Source: an uncultured Verrucomicrobiota bacterium
GTDB lineage: Bacteria; Verrucomicrobiota; Kiritimatiellia; RFP12; UBA1067
NCBI GenBank assembly: GCA_945947925.1
Contig: CAMEZU010000051.1
Location: 1 to 9,340 of the forward strand
Reading direction: 5' to 3'
Length of the DNA stretch: 9,340 nt
Shown here: positions 1 through 6,620 of the stretch, in pieces
How the letters are laid out: each line of letters starts with the position of its first letter
Position numbering within the stretch: the stretch's first letter is position 1
Translations under genes and position numbers: made by a program
The notes under the pieces: model-generated
What the model was told of the DNA's origin: nothing
Databases searched by the model: none
The model's input: the letters and a program-made list of their open reading frames with translations, nothing else

Positions 1-71
1 GATTCGAACCTTGGAAGGCGTAAGCCAGCAGATTTACAGTCTGCCCTCGTTGACCACTTGAGTATCTCACC
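1..71 (-). tRNA. tRNA-Tyr (GUA), 3' end cut by the window edge
   Basis: Read on the minus strand, the sequence starts with acceptor strand GGTGAGA, then a D-arm with a CTC/GAG stem. The anticodon arm is GCAGA-CTGTAAA-TCTGC, giving anticodon GTA and therefore tyrosine. A long variable arm with a short GGC/GCC stem follows, as expected for class II tRNA-Tyr, then a T-arm ending in the standard TTCGAATC. The window ends at about tRNA position 61, so the 3' half of the T-stem, the acceptor 3' strand and any encoded CCA are missing. The gene has its own promoter about 18 bp upstream. No sign of degeneration is visible in the part present. Confidence 0.95.
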
Positions 72-88
72 AGTCACGAACGGCGCAT

Positions 89-118
89 AGTATATCAAAT
101 CGCCCCGCTCTGCGTCAA
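89..118 (-). promoter_or_regulatory. Promoter of tRNA-Tyr (-35 and extended -10)
   Basis: On the minus strand TTGACG (118-113) is followed, after an 18-bp spacer, by TATACT (94-89). A TG one base upstream of the hexamer (97-96) makes the extended -10 TTTGATATACT. The predicted transcript start near 82 leaves about 11 nt of leader before the mature tRNA. This is the only promoter in the window with a near-consensus -35, which suits a highly expressed stable RNA. Confidence 0.7.
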
Positions 119-131
119 CGGGGAATTTTCA

Positions 132-509
132 TCATTTGAAGAAAATCGTGTGCTCGCGCTTGCAGAGCTGGACCGGCACGCCCCACGGGTCGCGCAGGAT
201 CGCCATATGGAAGGCGGGATTGTCAACCTTCAGCGTCTCCAGCGTCGCACCCGCCGCCACCAGACGGTCAACGTCGGCCTTCACGTCCTCGGAAACGAAG
301 GCCACGTGCAGCGTCATCGCATTCATCTTGGCGTAATCGGGCGCGGCGGACGTCTCGCCCGTGCGGTAAATCTCAAGCCCCATCGTCCCGGAATCGTCGA
401 TGATGAACGCAGAACCAGGCGCGGAACGCCGGAATCCGAGATTTTCGCACCACCAGGCGATGAGCTTCTCGGGATCGGCAACGTCAATAGCTACATGTTC
501 AAGCTTCAT
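132..509 (-). CDS. VOC / glyoxalase-fold family protein
   Basis: A 125-residue single-domain protein of the vicinal oxygen chelate superfamily (glyoxalase I, bleomycin resistance, extradiol dioxygenases). The two beta-alpha-beta-beta-beta modules are visible: residues 1-50 (MKLEHVAIDV... GLEIY) and 65-116 (TLHVAFV... RDPWGVPVQL). Likely metal ligands are H5, E46, H68 and Q114, the positions used in metal-binding members; Q in place of E at the last position occurs in glyoxalase I-like proteins. These residues suggest a functional metalloenzyme, but the substrate cannot be read from sequence. No Shine-Dalgarno precedes the ATG, and a -10-like motif sits only 3 nt upstream, so the transcript may be leaderless. 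The gene lies 81 bp after yebC, separated by a possible terminator. Family call is firm; function is unassigned. Confidence 0.9.
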   Translation of the reverse strand: MKLEHVAIDVADPEKLIAWWCENLGFRRSAPGSAFIIDDSGTMGLEIYRTGETSAAPDYAKMNAMTLHVAFVSEDVKADVDRLVAAGATLETLKVDNPAFHMAILRDPWGVPVQLCKREHTIFFK

Positions 510-512
510 GGC

Positions 513-523
513 AGAATAGCAAA
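513..523 (-). promoter_or_regulatory. Candidate extended -10 of the VOC gene
   Basis: On the minus strand the sequence TTTGCTATTCT contains TG-C-TATTCT, matching the extended -10 pattern found upstream of six other units in the window. Only 3 nt separate the hexamer from the ATG at 509, so a transcript started here would begin at or just inside the first codon. No -35-like sequence lies at 16-18 bp; that position falls in a GC-rich stem. The T-rich stretch could instead belong to the terminator immediately upstream. Confidence 0.4.
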
Positions 524-577
524 AGAATCAAGGCGGGGCCGCGCCGTCTGTCTGGGACATGACCGCACAACCCCGCC
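520..577 (-). terminator. Possible rho-independent terminator after yebC
   Basis: Read on the minus strand, GGCGGGG (577-571) can pair perfectly with CCCCGCC (538-532), and the second arm is followed by TTGATTCTTTT. The stem is strong (7 GC-rich pairs), but the 32-nt loop is large and the T-tract is interrupted. It lies just after the yebC stop codon and before the VOC gene, where a terminator would be expected. Confidence 0.4.
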
Positions 578-590
578 CGAGTGAACGTGC

Positions 591-1355
591 TTAGCCCTCG
601 GCTTCGAGCGCGGCGTCGACCGCGTCGGAGGTCTCCATGTTCGTGTAGACGTCCTGCGTATCCTCAAGGTCCTCGAGCATGTCGACGAACTTGTTGATCG
701 CCTTCGCGACATTGACGTCGTCGACCGGGTTCGTCATGTTCGGAACGAGGCCGATGTTCGAGTTCTCCTCGTCGATCGCGATGCCGGCGGCCTTGACCGC
801 CTCGGTGACCGCGACAAAATCGGCGGGCTGGGTCTTGACCGTGAAGCCGCCGTCCTCGACGACGACGTCCTCGGCGCCGGCCTCGAGCGCGACTTCCATC
901 ACCTTGTCTTCGGTGAGGCCGTCAGCCGCCGGAATCATGATCTGGCCGAGCTTGTCGAAGAGACGGGACGCGGAACCCGGCTTCGCGAGCTCGATGCCGT
1001 TCTTCTTGAAGACGTTCGAGACTTCCGCCGCGGCGCGGTTCTTGTTGTCGGTCAGGACGCGGACGACAATCGCCGTGCCGCCCTTGATGCCCTCGTACTG
1101 GGCGTCGACCATTTCGGCGGACTCGAGTTCGCCGGTGCCCTTCTTGATGGCGCGCTCGATGTTGTCGTTCGGCATCTGCGCGGCCTTCGCCTTCGCGATC
1201 AGCGTACGGAGCGTCGGGTTGTTGGCCGGATCGCCGCCCTTCGCCTTCACGACGATCGTGATTTCCTTGCCCAGCTTCGAGAAGATCTTACCCTTCTTCG
1301 CATCCGCCGCGCCCTTCGCGCGCTTAATAGTCGCCCAGTGGCTATGACCTGACAT
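591..1355 (-). CDS. yebC: YebC/PmpR (TACO1) family protein
   Basis: A 254-residue full-length member of the YebC/TACO1 family. The N-terminal signature MSGHSHWATIKRAKGAADAK and the stretch around residues 40-80 (GGDPANNPTLR..., AQMPNDNIERAIKKGTGE) are diagnostic. The C-terminus has the usual acidic tail (MLEDLEDTQDVYTNME). Members were first described as transcription regulators. Related bacterial proteins and mitochondrial TACO1 are now linked to translation, including relief of ribosome stalling at difficult, often proline-rich, stretches; which role applies here is not visible. The start is fixed by AAGGAG 6 nt before the ATG. It lies 44 bp after infA with no recognisable promoter between, so co-transcription with IF-1 is likely and would agree with a translational role. 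Confidence 0.96.
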   Translation of the reverse strand: MSGHSHWATIKRAKGAADAKKGKIFSKLGKEITIVVKAKGGDPANNPTLRTLIAKAKAAQMPNDNIERAIKKGTGELESAEMVDAQYEGIKGGTAIVVRVLTDNKNRAAAEVSNVFKKNGIELAKPGSASRLFDKLGQIMIPAADGLTEDKVMEVALEAGAEDVVVEDGGFTVKTQPADFVAVTEAVKAAGIAIDEENSNIGLVPNMTNPVDDVNVAKAINKFVDMLEDLEDTQDVYTNMETSDAVDAALEAEG

Positions 1356-1399
1356 GTTTCTCTCCTTGTTCTGTTAAATGTACACTTCCGACTTCAAAT

Positions 1400-1645
1400 T
1401 CACTGCGGCTGCACGGTGTGCTCGCGGTGGCGATAGGTGATCCGGCCCTTGCCGAGATCGTACGGCGAAATCTCGACCGTGACCTTGTCACCGATCGCGA
1501 TCTTGATAAAGAACTTCCGCATCTTTCCGGAGATGTGGGCGAGCACTTCGTGCCCGTTCTCGAGCTGAACCTTGTACATCGTCGCGGGAAGAACCTTCGT
1601 CACCGTGCCGACGACCTCAATCGCCTGATCTTCTTCTTTCGCCAT
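1400..1645 (-). CDS. infA: Translation initiation factor IF-1
   Basis: An 81-residue S1/OB-fold protein that binds the 30S A site during initiation. The family signature is clear: GTVTKVLPATMYKVQLENG (residues 13-31), HEVLAHISGKMRK (32-44), IGDKVTVEISPYDLGKGRITYR (51-72). It is about 8 residues longer than the common 72-residue form, mainly through the C-terminal extension HREHTVQPQ and a slightly longer acidic N-terminus. The ATG follows AAGG with 10 nt spacing, a rather long gap. A promoter lies about 35 bp upstream. The neighbour downstream is yebC rather than the ribosomal-protein genes that often accompany infA. Confidence 0.96.
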   Translation of the reverse strand: MAKEEDQAIEVVGTVTKVLPATMYKVQLENGHEVLAHISGKMRKFFIKIAIGDKVTVEISPYDLGKGRITYRHREHTVQPQ

Positions 1646-1679
1646 TACAAGAATACCTTATTTGCCTATATTTGTAGAT

Positions 1680-1708
1680 AGTTTATCAAAACCTCGTTCC
1701 AAAGGCAA
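1680..1708 (-). promoter_or_regulatory. Promoter of infA-yebC
   Basis: TTGCCT (1708-1703), a 4/6 match to a -35, is followed after 17 bp by TAAACT (1685-1680). A TG one base upstream of the hexamer (1688-1687) gives TTTGATAAACT. The predicted start near 1673 leaves a leader of about 28 nt before the infA ATG. It lies in the short AT-rich gap after the preceding gene. Confidence 0.6.
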
Positions 1709-1728
1709 TGAGAAATTGGATCCGCGGG

Positions 1729-2202
1729 TCACTGCGCCGAGACCGGGACCGTCACATACCGCCCGGGCTGCCAGACCTTCACGAGCGAGCCGTCCGGACG
1801 GACCTGGTCGACGTAGCAGCCCTCAACCCAGACGCGCTGCGTCCGGACGGCCGGCGCGGAAACCGCGGCGGGCTCAGGAGCCGGCGGAGCGACGACGGGC
1901 TGCTGAACCACGGCCGGCGCGGGCTGAATGACGACGGGCTGCTGAACCACGGCCGGCGCGGGCTGAATGACGACGGGCTGCTGGACGACGACGGGCGCGG
2001 GTGCGTAGACGATGGGACGGTAGGGGCGGATGGCGTTGTGGATCATGCCGCCCACAAAGGCTCCGCCCACGACGCCGGCGGCGAACCCGCCGTGATAACG
2101 ACCGTGACGGCCGCCGTAAAAGACGGGACCGTAGGGACGTGCGCAGACGGCGGATGCGGCGGTCACGGCCACCGCCAGGATAAGGACGAGGTGTCTGTTC
2201 AT
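1729..2202 (-). CDS. Small secreted Pro/Val/Gln-repeat protein with two VWxxGxYV motifs
   Basis: A 157-residue protein not matched to a named family. An N-terminal signal peptide (MNRHLVLILAVAVTAASAVCA) is followed by a His/Gly/Tyr-rich segment. A glycine-zipper-like hydrophobic stretch lies at about residues 38-57 (GGFAAGVVGGAFVGGMI). A 13-residue repeat region follows at 66-104 (YAPAPVVVQQPVV, then IQPAPAVVQQPVV twice), then a Pro/Ala linker. The C-terminal part holds two VWxxGxYV motifs, at 124-131 and 143-150, which recall the WxxGxW repeats of small envelope proteins; that similarity is only suggestive. An in-frame ATG at 2211 would add three residues, but it lies inside a TATAAT element, so the ATG at 2202 is preferred, probably as a leaderless start. 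It is likely an envelope or surface protein. It follows glf by 36 bp but has its own promoter. Confidence 0.75.
   Translation of the reverse strand: MNRHLVLILAVAVTAASAVCARPYGPVFYGGRHGRYHGGFAAGVVGGAFVGGMIHNAIRPYRPIVYAPAPVVVQQPVVIQPAPAVVQQPVVIQPAPAVVQQPVVAPPAPEPAAVSAPAVRTQRVWVEGCYVDQVRPDGSLVKVWQPGRYVTVPVSAQ
1891..2007 (-). repeat. 39-bp tandem repeat inside the small secreted protein gene (3 units)
   Basis: The units at 1891-1929 and 1930-1968 are identical over 39 bp. A third unit at 1969-2007 keeps the first 14 bp and then diverges. Each unit encodes 13 residues (IQPAPAVVQQPVV or variant), so copy-number change keeps the frame. Two perfectly identical copies beside a diverged one suggest recent duplication by slippage or unequal exchange. 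Confidence 0.9.
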
Positions 2203-2209
2203 GGCTTTC

Positions 2210-2220
2210 ATTATATCATA
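2210..2220 (-). promoter_or_regulatory. Extended -10 of the small secreted protein gene, predicted leaderless
   Basis: TATGATATAAT on the minus strand carries a perfect TATAAT (2215-2210) with TG one base upstream (2218-2217). No -35-like hexamer is seen at 16-18 bp. Counting the last hexamer base as -7 puts the transcript start at 2203, directly before the ATG at 2202, so the mRNA would have essentially no leader. The element overlaps the alternative ATG at 2211, which argues against that start. Confidence 0.6.
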
Positions 2221-2238
2221 CCCGAATCGTCGGATCGA

Positions 2239-3315
2239 TTATTCAATGTTGAGCTTCAACGCCGCCTCGACCGCCTTGTCCATGTCGAAATACCTGTAGG
2301 CGCCGAGCCGGCCGCCGATGACCAGGTTCGGATAGGCCTTCGCCTCCTCCTGGTACTTCGCCAGCAGTTCCGCCGACGCGGCATCGTTGACTGGATAATA
2401 GGGTTCGTCTCCGGGCTTCCAGGCCTCCGAATACTCGCGGCAGACGATTGTCTCGGGATGAGCCATCACGTCCTTCCGCTCCGGATGGTAGTGCTTGTAT
2501 TCGTGCTGACGCGTCCACGGCACGTCCGCGTCCACGTAGTTCACCACCGACGTTCCCTGCACGTCCGCACAGGCGACGCGTTCGGTCTCGAAGCGCAGCG
2601 TCCGCCACGGCAGGGGACCGTGACGGAAGCCGAAGAGCGCGTCGATCGGACCCGAATAGTAGACCTTCACGCCCGCCGGCAGCGCGGACAGGTCCGCCAG
2701 CGAAAACGCCGTCCCGCAGCGGACCTCGATGTTCGCGTGCGCCAGCAGCCGGTCGAAGAGGACGTTGTAACCCTCGGACGGGATGCCCTGCCAGTAGTCG
2801 TTGAAGTAGTTGACGTCGTAGGTCGCGCGCACCGGCACGCGTTTGATGACGGACGGATCGATCTCCTCCGGCGCCTTGCCCCACTGCTTCGACGTGTAGT
2901 TGCGGAAGAACGCGTCGAAAATCGCCCGGCCGCGAGCCTCGTCCGCCATGAACGCCGGGACCTCCGCCGGCGTCAGCTCGACGCCGAAGAAGCCGTTGAT
3001 CAGTGCCAGCCCGAGCGGCAGGAAGTAATGGCGGCCCGCATGGCGCGCAATCACCTTGTGCTGATAACCGTTGAAGCTGACGAACCGATTGACGAACGCC
3101 CAGACCTCGGGCAGGTGCGTGTGGAAGATGTGCGACCCGTACGTGTGGATCTCGATGCCCGTCGCCGGATCGGTCTCGCAGCGGACGTTGCCGCCGACCA
3201 CAGGGCGCTTCTCGAGGACCAGCACGCGCCTCCCCGCTTCCGCGAGGCGGCGCGCCACCGTGCAGCCCCAGATGCCGGCGCCCGCGACAATCGCATCGAA
3301 TCCGTCCGTCGTCAT
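2239..3315 (-). CDS. glf: UDP-galactopyranose mutase
   Basis: A 358-residue flavoenzyme that converts UDP-galactopyranose to UDP-galactofuranose, the donor for Galf in surface glycans. The FAD-binding Rossmann motif AGAGIWG sits at residues 11-17, followed by VLVLEKRPVVGGN (31-43). Further family signatures are GSHIFHT (60-66), NYTSKQWG (139-146), the RATYDVNYFNDYWQGIP block (163-179) with EGYNVLFDRLL after it, and the C-terminal FAD-contact segment GGRLGAYRYFDMDKAV (334-349). Length is normal to slightly short. No signal peptide: a cytosolic enzyme. The start is supported by GGAAGGGGG about 7 nt before the ATG. It lies 18 bp after fcl with no promoter between, so it is the third gene of the gmd-fcl-glf operon. 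Confidence 0.96.
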   Translation of the reverse strand: MTTDGFDAIVAGAGIWGCTVARRLAEAGRRVLVLEKRPVVGGNVRCETDPATGIEIHTYGSHIFHTHLPEVWAFVNRFVSFNGYQHKVIARHAGRHYFLPLGLALINGFFGVELTPAEVPAFMADEARGRAIFDAFFRNYTSKQWGKAPEEIDPSVIKRVPVRATYDVNYFNDYWQGIPSEGYNVLFDRLLAHANIEVRCGTAFSLADLSALPAGVKVYYSGPIDALFGFRHGPLPWRTLRFETERVACADVQGTSVVNYVDADVPWTRQHEYKHYHPERKDVMAHPETIVCREYSEAWKPGDEPYYPVNDAASAELLAKYQEEAKAYPNLVIGGRLGAYRYFDMDKAVEAALKLNIE

Positions 3316-3333
3316 CGTCCGTCCCCCTTCCGC

Positions 3334-4269
3334 TCAGAGCCTGACCGTTCCCGCCGCCAGCTCCTCGCGATAGGACCTGACCGTCATCTCGAGGCCCTGC
3401 CGGAGGTCGATCTGCGGCTTCCAGCCGAGGGACCTGATCAGCGCCGTGTCGCAAAGCTTGCGCGGCGTGCCGTCCGGCTTCGTCGCGTCCCAGCGGATTT
3501 CCGCGCGGGACCCCGTCGCCGCCTTCACCGCCTCCGCGAGCTCGCGGATCGTCACCTCCTCGCCCGACCCGACGTTCATCACGTCCGGCGGATTGTCGAG
3601 GGAAAGCGCGAACAGACAGGCCGACGCCAGGTCGTCCACATGCAGGAACTCGCGGATCGCGGACCCGGTGCCCCAGAGGTCGACGTGGTCCGTCGCCGTC
3701 TCGAACTTGCGGATCAGCGTCGGCAGCACGTGACCGTGGACGATGTCGTAGTTATCCCCGGGTCCGTACAGGTTCGTCGGCATCAGCGAATGGTAGAGGA
3801 GGCCCCGCTCGCGGCGCAGGAACTCGCAGAGCTTGAGTCCCGAGATCTTCGCCAGCGCATAACCCTCGTTCGTCTTCTCGAGCTCGCTCGTCAGGAGCGC
3901 CGACTCGGGAATCGGCTGCGGCGCCATCCGCGGATAGATGCACGTCGAGCCGAGGAAGAGGAGACGCTTCACGCCCGCCTCCGCAGCCGCCCAGACCGTG
4001 TTCATCGCAATCATCTCGTTCTCGTAGAGGAAGAGCGAATTGGCGGCGCTGTTCGCGCCGATGCCGCCGACGCGCGCCGCAGCGATAATCGCCACGTCCG
4101 GTTTCTCGGACGCGTAGAAGTCGCGCACGGCCTTCGGATCGAGGAGGTCGAGCTCCTGGTGCGTGCGCGTGACGACCTTGGAATACCCGGCCGCCTTCAA
4201 CGCCCGCACGCAGGCCGAGCCCACCATGCCGCGGTGTCCCGCGACGAAGATCTTCGACAACGCGTCCAT
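3334..4269 (-). CDS. fcl: GDP-L-fucose synthase
   Basis: A 311-residue extended short-chain dehydrogenase/reductase. It performs the 3,5-epimerisation and NADPH-dependent reduction of GDP-4-keto-6-deoxymannose to GDP-L-fucose. The nucleotide motif GHRGMVGS is at residues 11-18. The catalytic set is S108 in LGSTCIYP and Y137/K141 in GYALAK. MPTNLYGPGDNYD is the usual family segment further on. The ATG at 4269 overlaps the gmd stop as TGATG; a GTG at 4272 would add one residue and is less likely. That overlap points to translational coupling with gmd, which makes its substrate. The gene is complete and intact, with cytosolic features. Confidence 0.96.
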   Translation of the reverse strand: MDALSKIFVAGHRGMVGSACVRALKAAGYSKVVTRTHQELDLLDPKAVRDFYASEKPDVAIIAAARVGGIGANSAANSLFLYENEMIAMNTVWAAAEAGVKRLLFLGSTCIYPRMAPQPIPESALLTSELEKTNEGYALAKISGLKLCEFLRRERGLLYHSLMPTNLYGPGDNYDIVHGHVLPTLIRKFETATDHVDLWGTGSAIREFLHVDDLASACLFALSLDNPPDVMNVGSGEEVTIRELAEAVKAATGSRAEIRWDATKPDGTPRKLCDTALIRSLGWKPQIDLRQGLEMTVRSYREELAAGTVRL

Positions 4270-5357
4270 CACTTCACCACGCCCTTCTCTAGGTACTCCG
4301 CCAGGTTCATGCGGATCCGTTCGCCGGCCCGCTCAACCGCAACCTTCTCCATGTCGTGCTTCACCATGATTGAGACGAGCTCCTCGAACGACGTCTTCTG
4401 CGGATTCCAGCCGAGCTCCGTCTTTGCCTTCGTGGGATCGCCCCAGAGGTTCACGACGTCCGTCGGACGGTAGAAGTCGGGCGAGACCTCAATCACGACC
4501 TTGCCGGTCGCCTTGTCATACCCCTTCTCGTCCACGCCCGCCCCCTTGAACTCGACCTCGATGCCGGCCTCCTTGAAGGCGAGCTGGGCGAATTCGCGCA
4601 CGCTGTGCTGCACGCCCGTCGCGATGACGAAGTCCTCGGGCTTCTCGTTCTGGAGGATGAGCCACATGCACTCGACGTAGTCCTTCGCATACCCCCAGTC
4701 GCGGAGCGAGTCGAGGTTGCCGAGAAGAAGCTTCTCCTGCTTGCCCTGCGCGATGCGCGCGGCGGCGAGCGTGATCTTGCGCGTGACGAACGTCTCGCCG
4801 CGACGTTCCGACTCGTGGTTGAAGAGGATGCCCGAGCACGCGAACATGCCGTAGGCCTCGCGGTACTCCTTCACGATCCAGAAGCCGTACTGCTTCGCCA
4901 CCGCATACGGCGAGTACGGGTGGAAGGGTGTCTTCTCGTTCTGCGGCACTTCCTCGACCTTGCCGTAAAGCTCGGACGTGGAGGCCTGGTAGACGCGGCA
5001 CGTCTTGGTCAGGCCCATGAGGCGCACCGCCTCGAGAACGCGCAGCACGCCCGTCGCGTCAACGTCCGCCGTGAACTCCGGCGAGTCGAAGGACACCTGC
5101 ACGTGGCTCTGCGCCGCCAGGTTGTAGATCTCGTCCGGCCGCACCGCCGCGACGACCTGGAGGATCGACGACGAGTCGCTCAGGTCACCATAGTGTAAGT
5201 GGAAGTGCGGCGTGCCCTCGAGATGGGCGATGCGCTCGCGAAAGTCGACGGAACTGCGCCGAATCATACCATGGACCTCGTACCCCTTGCCGAGCAGCAG
5301 CTCCGCAAGATAAGATCCGTCCTGACCGGTCACGCCGGTAATCAATGCTTTCTTCAT
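4269..5357 (-). CDS. gmd: GDP-mannose 4,6-dehydratase
   Basis: A 362-residue extended SDR enzyme converting GDP-D-mannose to GDP-4-keto-6-deoxy-D-mannose, the first committed step to GDP-L-fucose. The NADP-binding motif TGVTGQDGSYL lies at residues 7-17, with the family-typical MIRRSS at 31-36. The catalytic residues are in STSELYG (T127, E129) and YSPYAVAKQY (Y151, K155). FNHESERRGETFVTRKI and DWGYAKDYVE are also hallmarks. The ATG is preceded by AAAGGAA at close spacing. It is the first gene of an operon with fcl (overlapping) and glf (18 bp further), with its own extended -10 promoter. The upstream mannose pathway genes are not in this window. Confidence 0.97.
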   Translation of the reverse strand: MKKALITGVTGQDGSYLAELLLGKGYEVHGMIRRSSVDFRERIAHLEGTPHFHLHYGDLSDSSSILQVVAAVRPDEIYNLAAQSHVQVSFDSPEFTADVDATGVLRVLEAVRLMGLTKTCRVYQASTSELYGKVEEVPQNEKTPFHPYSPYAVAKQYGFWIVKEYREAYGMFACSGILFNHESERRGETFVTRKITLAAARIAQGKQEKLLLGNLDSLRDWGYAKDYVECMWLILQNEKPEDFVIATGVQHSVREFAQLAFKEAGIEVEFKGAGVDEKGYDKATGKVVIEVSPDFYRPTDVVNLWGDPTKAKTELGWNPQKTSFEELVSIMVKHDMEKVAVERAGERIRMNLAEYLEKGVVK

Positions 5358-5386
5358 GCTTCCTTTCTTTTCCCCCAGGCGCGGAT

Positions 5387-5397
5387 ATTATATCAAA
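5387..5397 (-). promoter_or_regulatory. Extended -10 promoter of the gmd-fcl-glf operon
   Basis: TTTGATATAAT on the minus strand has a perfect TATAAT (5392-5387) and a TG one base upstream (5395-5394). The predicted start near 5380 gives a leader of about 23 nt before the gmd ATG. The -35 position holds only GC-rich sequence, so this would be an extended -10-only promoter. It sits in the 78-bp gap after the M14 peptidase gene. Confidence 0.65.
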
Positions 5398-5435
5398 TAT
5401 CAACCGTCGGCGTAGAAACCCGATGGGGACAGGCG

Positions 5436-6617
5436 TCACTTCTCCGAGGTTCCGGCGCAGAGTTCGGACGTCAGGAAGGCTCGGACGACCTTCGCCGTAT
5501 CCCGACCGAGTTCGCGGCACGTCTCGCCGGTGACGACGGCTCCGTTGGCGTTGGCAAACGGCACCTCGTACGTGCGGCAGATTCTGACCGACGGCAGATT
5601 GCCCATGGCCCAGCGGATGCAGCTCATCCCCTTCGCGTAGTTCCTGTCCGTATTCCAGTCCGTTCCCCACGGCGTATTGTCCGCCGCCCGGTAGCGCATC
5701 GACCCGCACTGGAGCTTCTCCAGGAGCGCCGAGAAGCGCGCCTCGTTCTCGGGGTGGTTGTAGGGCAGCTTCGGATCCTTGAGCGGCGTCGAGAGCTTCT
5801 CGTTCACCCCGCCGTACAGCCAGGGGCAATGGACGTCGATCCACATGTCGGGCGCCAGCTTCGGGAGCAGCCCGACGATCGCGCGGATCTCGGGATGCGT
5901 CAGCGCCGTATAGTCGCGGTTGTGGTCGTAGGGCTGGCGGTTCTTGCCCTGGTCGCCCGCGACGGACCCGTCGTAGTCCACGAACGGCACGACCGTCAGC
6001 TCCACGTTCTCCCGCAGCCAGGCGCCGAGTTCGTCGTCCGCCAGGAACGCCGCCGCCACGCCTTCCAGGACGAACGTCGCCATCGTCTCCGAGCAATGGT
6101 GGCGCGACGTCATGAAGAGCCGGTGCTTCGGCGCGCCCGTGAGGCAGCCGAACCGCGCCATCGGCACGTCCGCGCCCTTCTTCGACGTGCACAGCACGCC
6201 CGTCTCGTACCGCGTCCCGGCGTGCCGTCCGTTCTTCTCCAGAAACCGCGCCCAGTCCGTCGGCAGGTAGGGGATGCACGCGTAGAACCAGGTCTCGTCC
6301 TCGTCCGGACCGAACGTATAGGTGAAGCTCTTGCGCGTCGCGCCCTTCTCGGCCGCATAGGCGAACGTCGCGCCCTTGTCGCGCGACACGGCCGGACCGC
6401 GCACGCCGACCGCAACGGACTTGGTGAAGGAGAAGGTCACCGTCCGCCCCGCCGCACCCTTCACGCGCATCGCCCAGTAGAACCAGTCCCCCTCCGTGTC
6501 CCTGAGCTCCTGGTGCACGTAGACCGTGTCGCCCTCGGTCCGCTCGTAAACGATATTGCCCGCCGGCAGAACGTTGTCCACCGTCATCGCCGCCATCAAG
6601 ACCAAACTCGCCAGCAT
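5436..6617 (-). CDS. M14-family zinc carboxypeptidase-like protein
   Basis: A 393-residue metallopeptidase-like protein. Residues about 30-125 form a beta-rich domain with DWFYWAMRV, like the N-terminal domain preceding the catalytic part of cytosolic carboxypeptidase-type M14 proteins. Catalytic features follow in order: zinc ligands H174 and E177 in RHHCSE (HxxE), carboxylate-binding N233-R234 in DHNRD, third zinc ligand H263 in IDVHCP, and candidate catalytic E351 in TYEVPF. All key positions are present, so it should be active; substrate is unknown. The hydrophobic start (MLASLVLMAAMTV) may be a weak signal peptide lacking a positive n-region. The start is fixed by AAGGAGGAA just upstream; the same frame stays open to 7103, but that extension is not coding. 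Monocistronic by its own promoter. Confidence 0.9.
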   Translation of the reverse strand: MLASLVLMAAMTVDNVLPAGNIVYERTEGDTVYVHQELRDTEGDWFYWAMRVKGAAGRTVTFSFTKSVAVGVRGPAVSRDKGATFAYAAEKGATRKSFTYTFGPDEDETWFYACIPYLPTDWARFLEKNGRHAGTRYETGVLCTSKKGADVPMARFGCLTGAPKHRLFMTSRHHCSETMATFVLEGVAAAFLADDELGAWLRENVELTVVPFVDYDGSVAGDQGKNRQPYDHNRDYTALTHPEIRAIVGLLPKLAPDMWIDVHCPWLYGGVNEKLSTPLKDPKLPYNHPENEARFSALLEKLQCGSMRYRAADNTPWGTDWNTDRNYAKGMSCIRWAMGNLPSVRICRTYEVPFANANGAVVTGETCRELGRDTAKVVRAFLTSELCAGTSEK

Positions 6618-6620
6618 CCG

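Noticed and set aside
4270..4272. GTG as the fcl start.
   Set aside because: The adjacent ATG at 4269 gives the usual N-terminus and a TGATG coupling with gmd; the GTG would add only one residue.
1708..4473. A 921-codon open frame on the plus strand.
   Set aside because: It is antisense to the small secreted protein, glf, fcl and the 3' end of gmd. It is Arg/Asp/His-rich, as expected from the opposite strand of GC-rich codons, and shows no domain or ribosome site.
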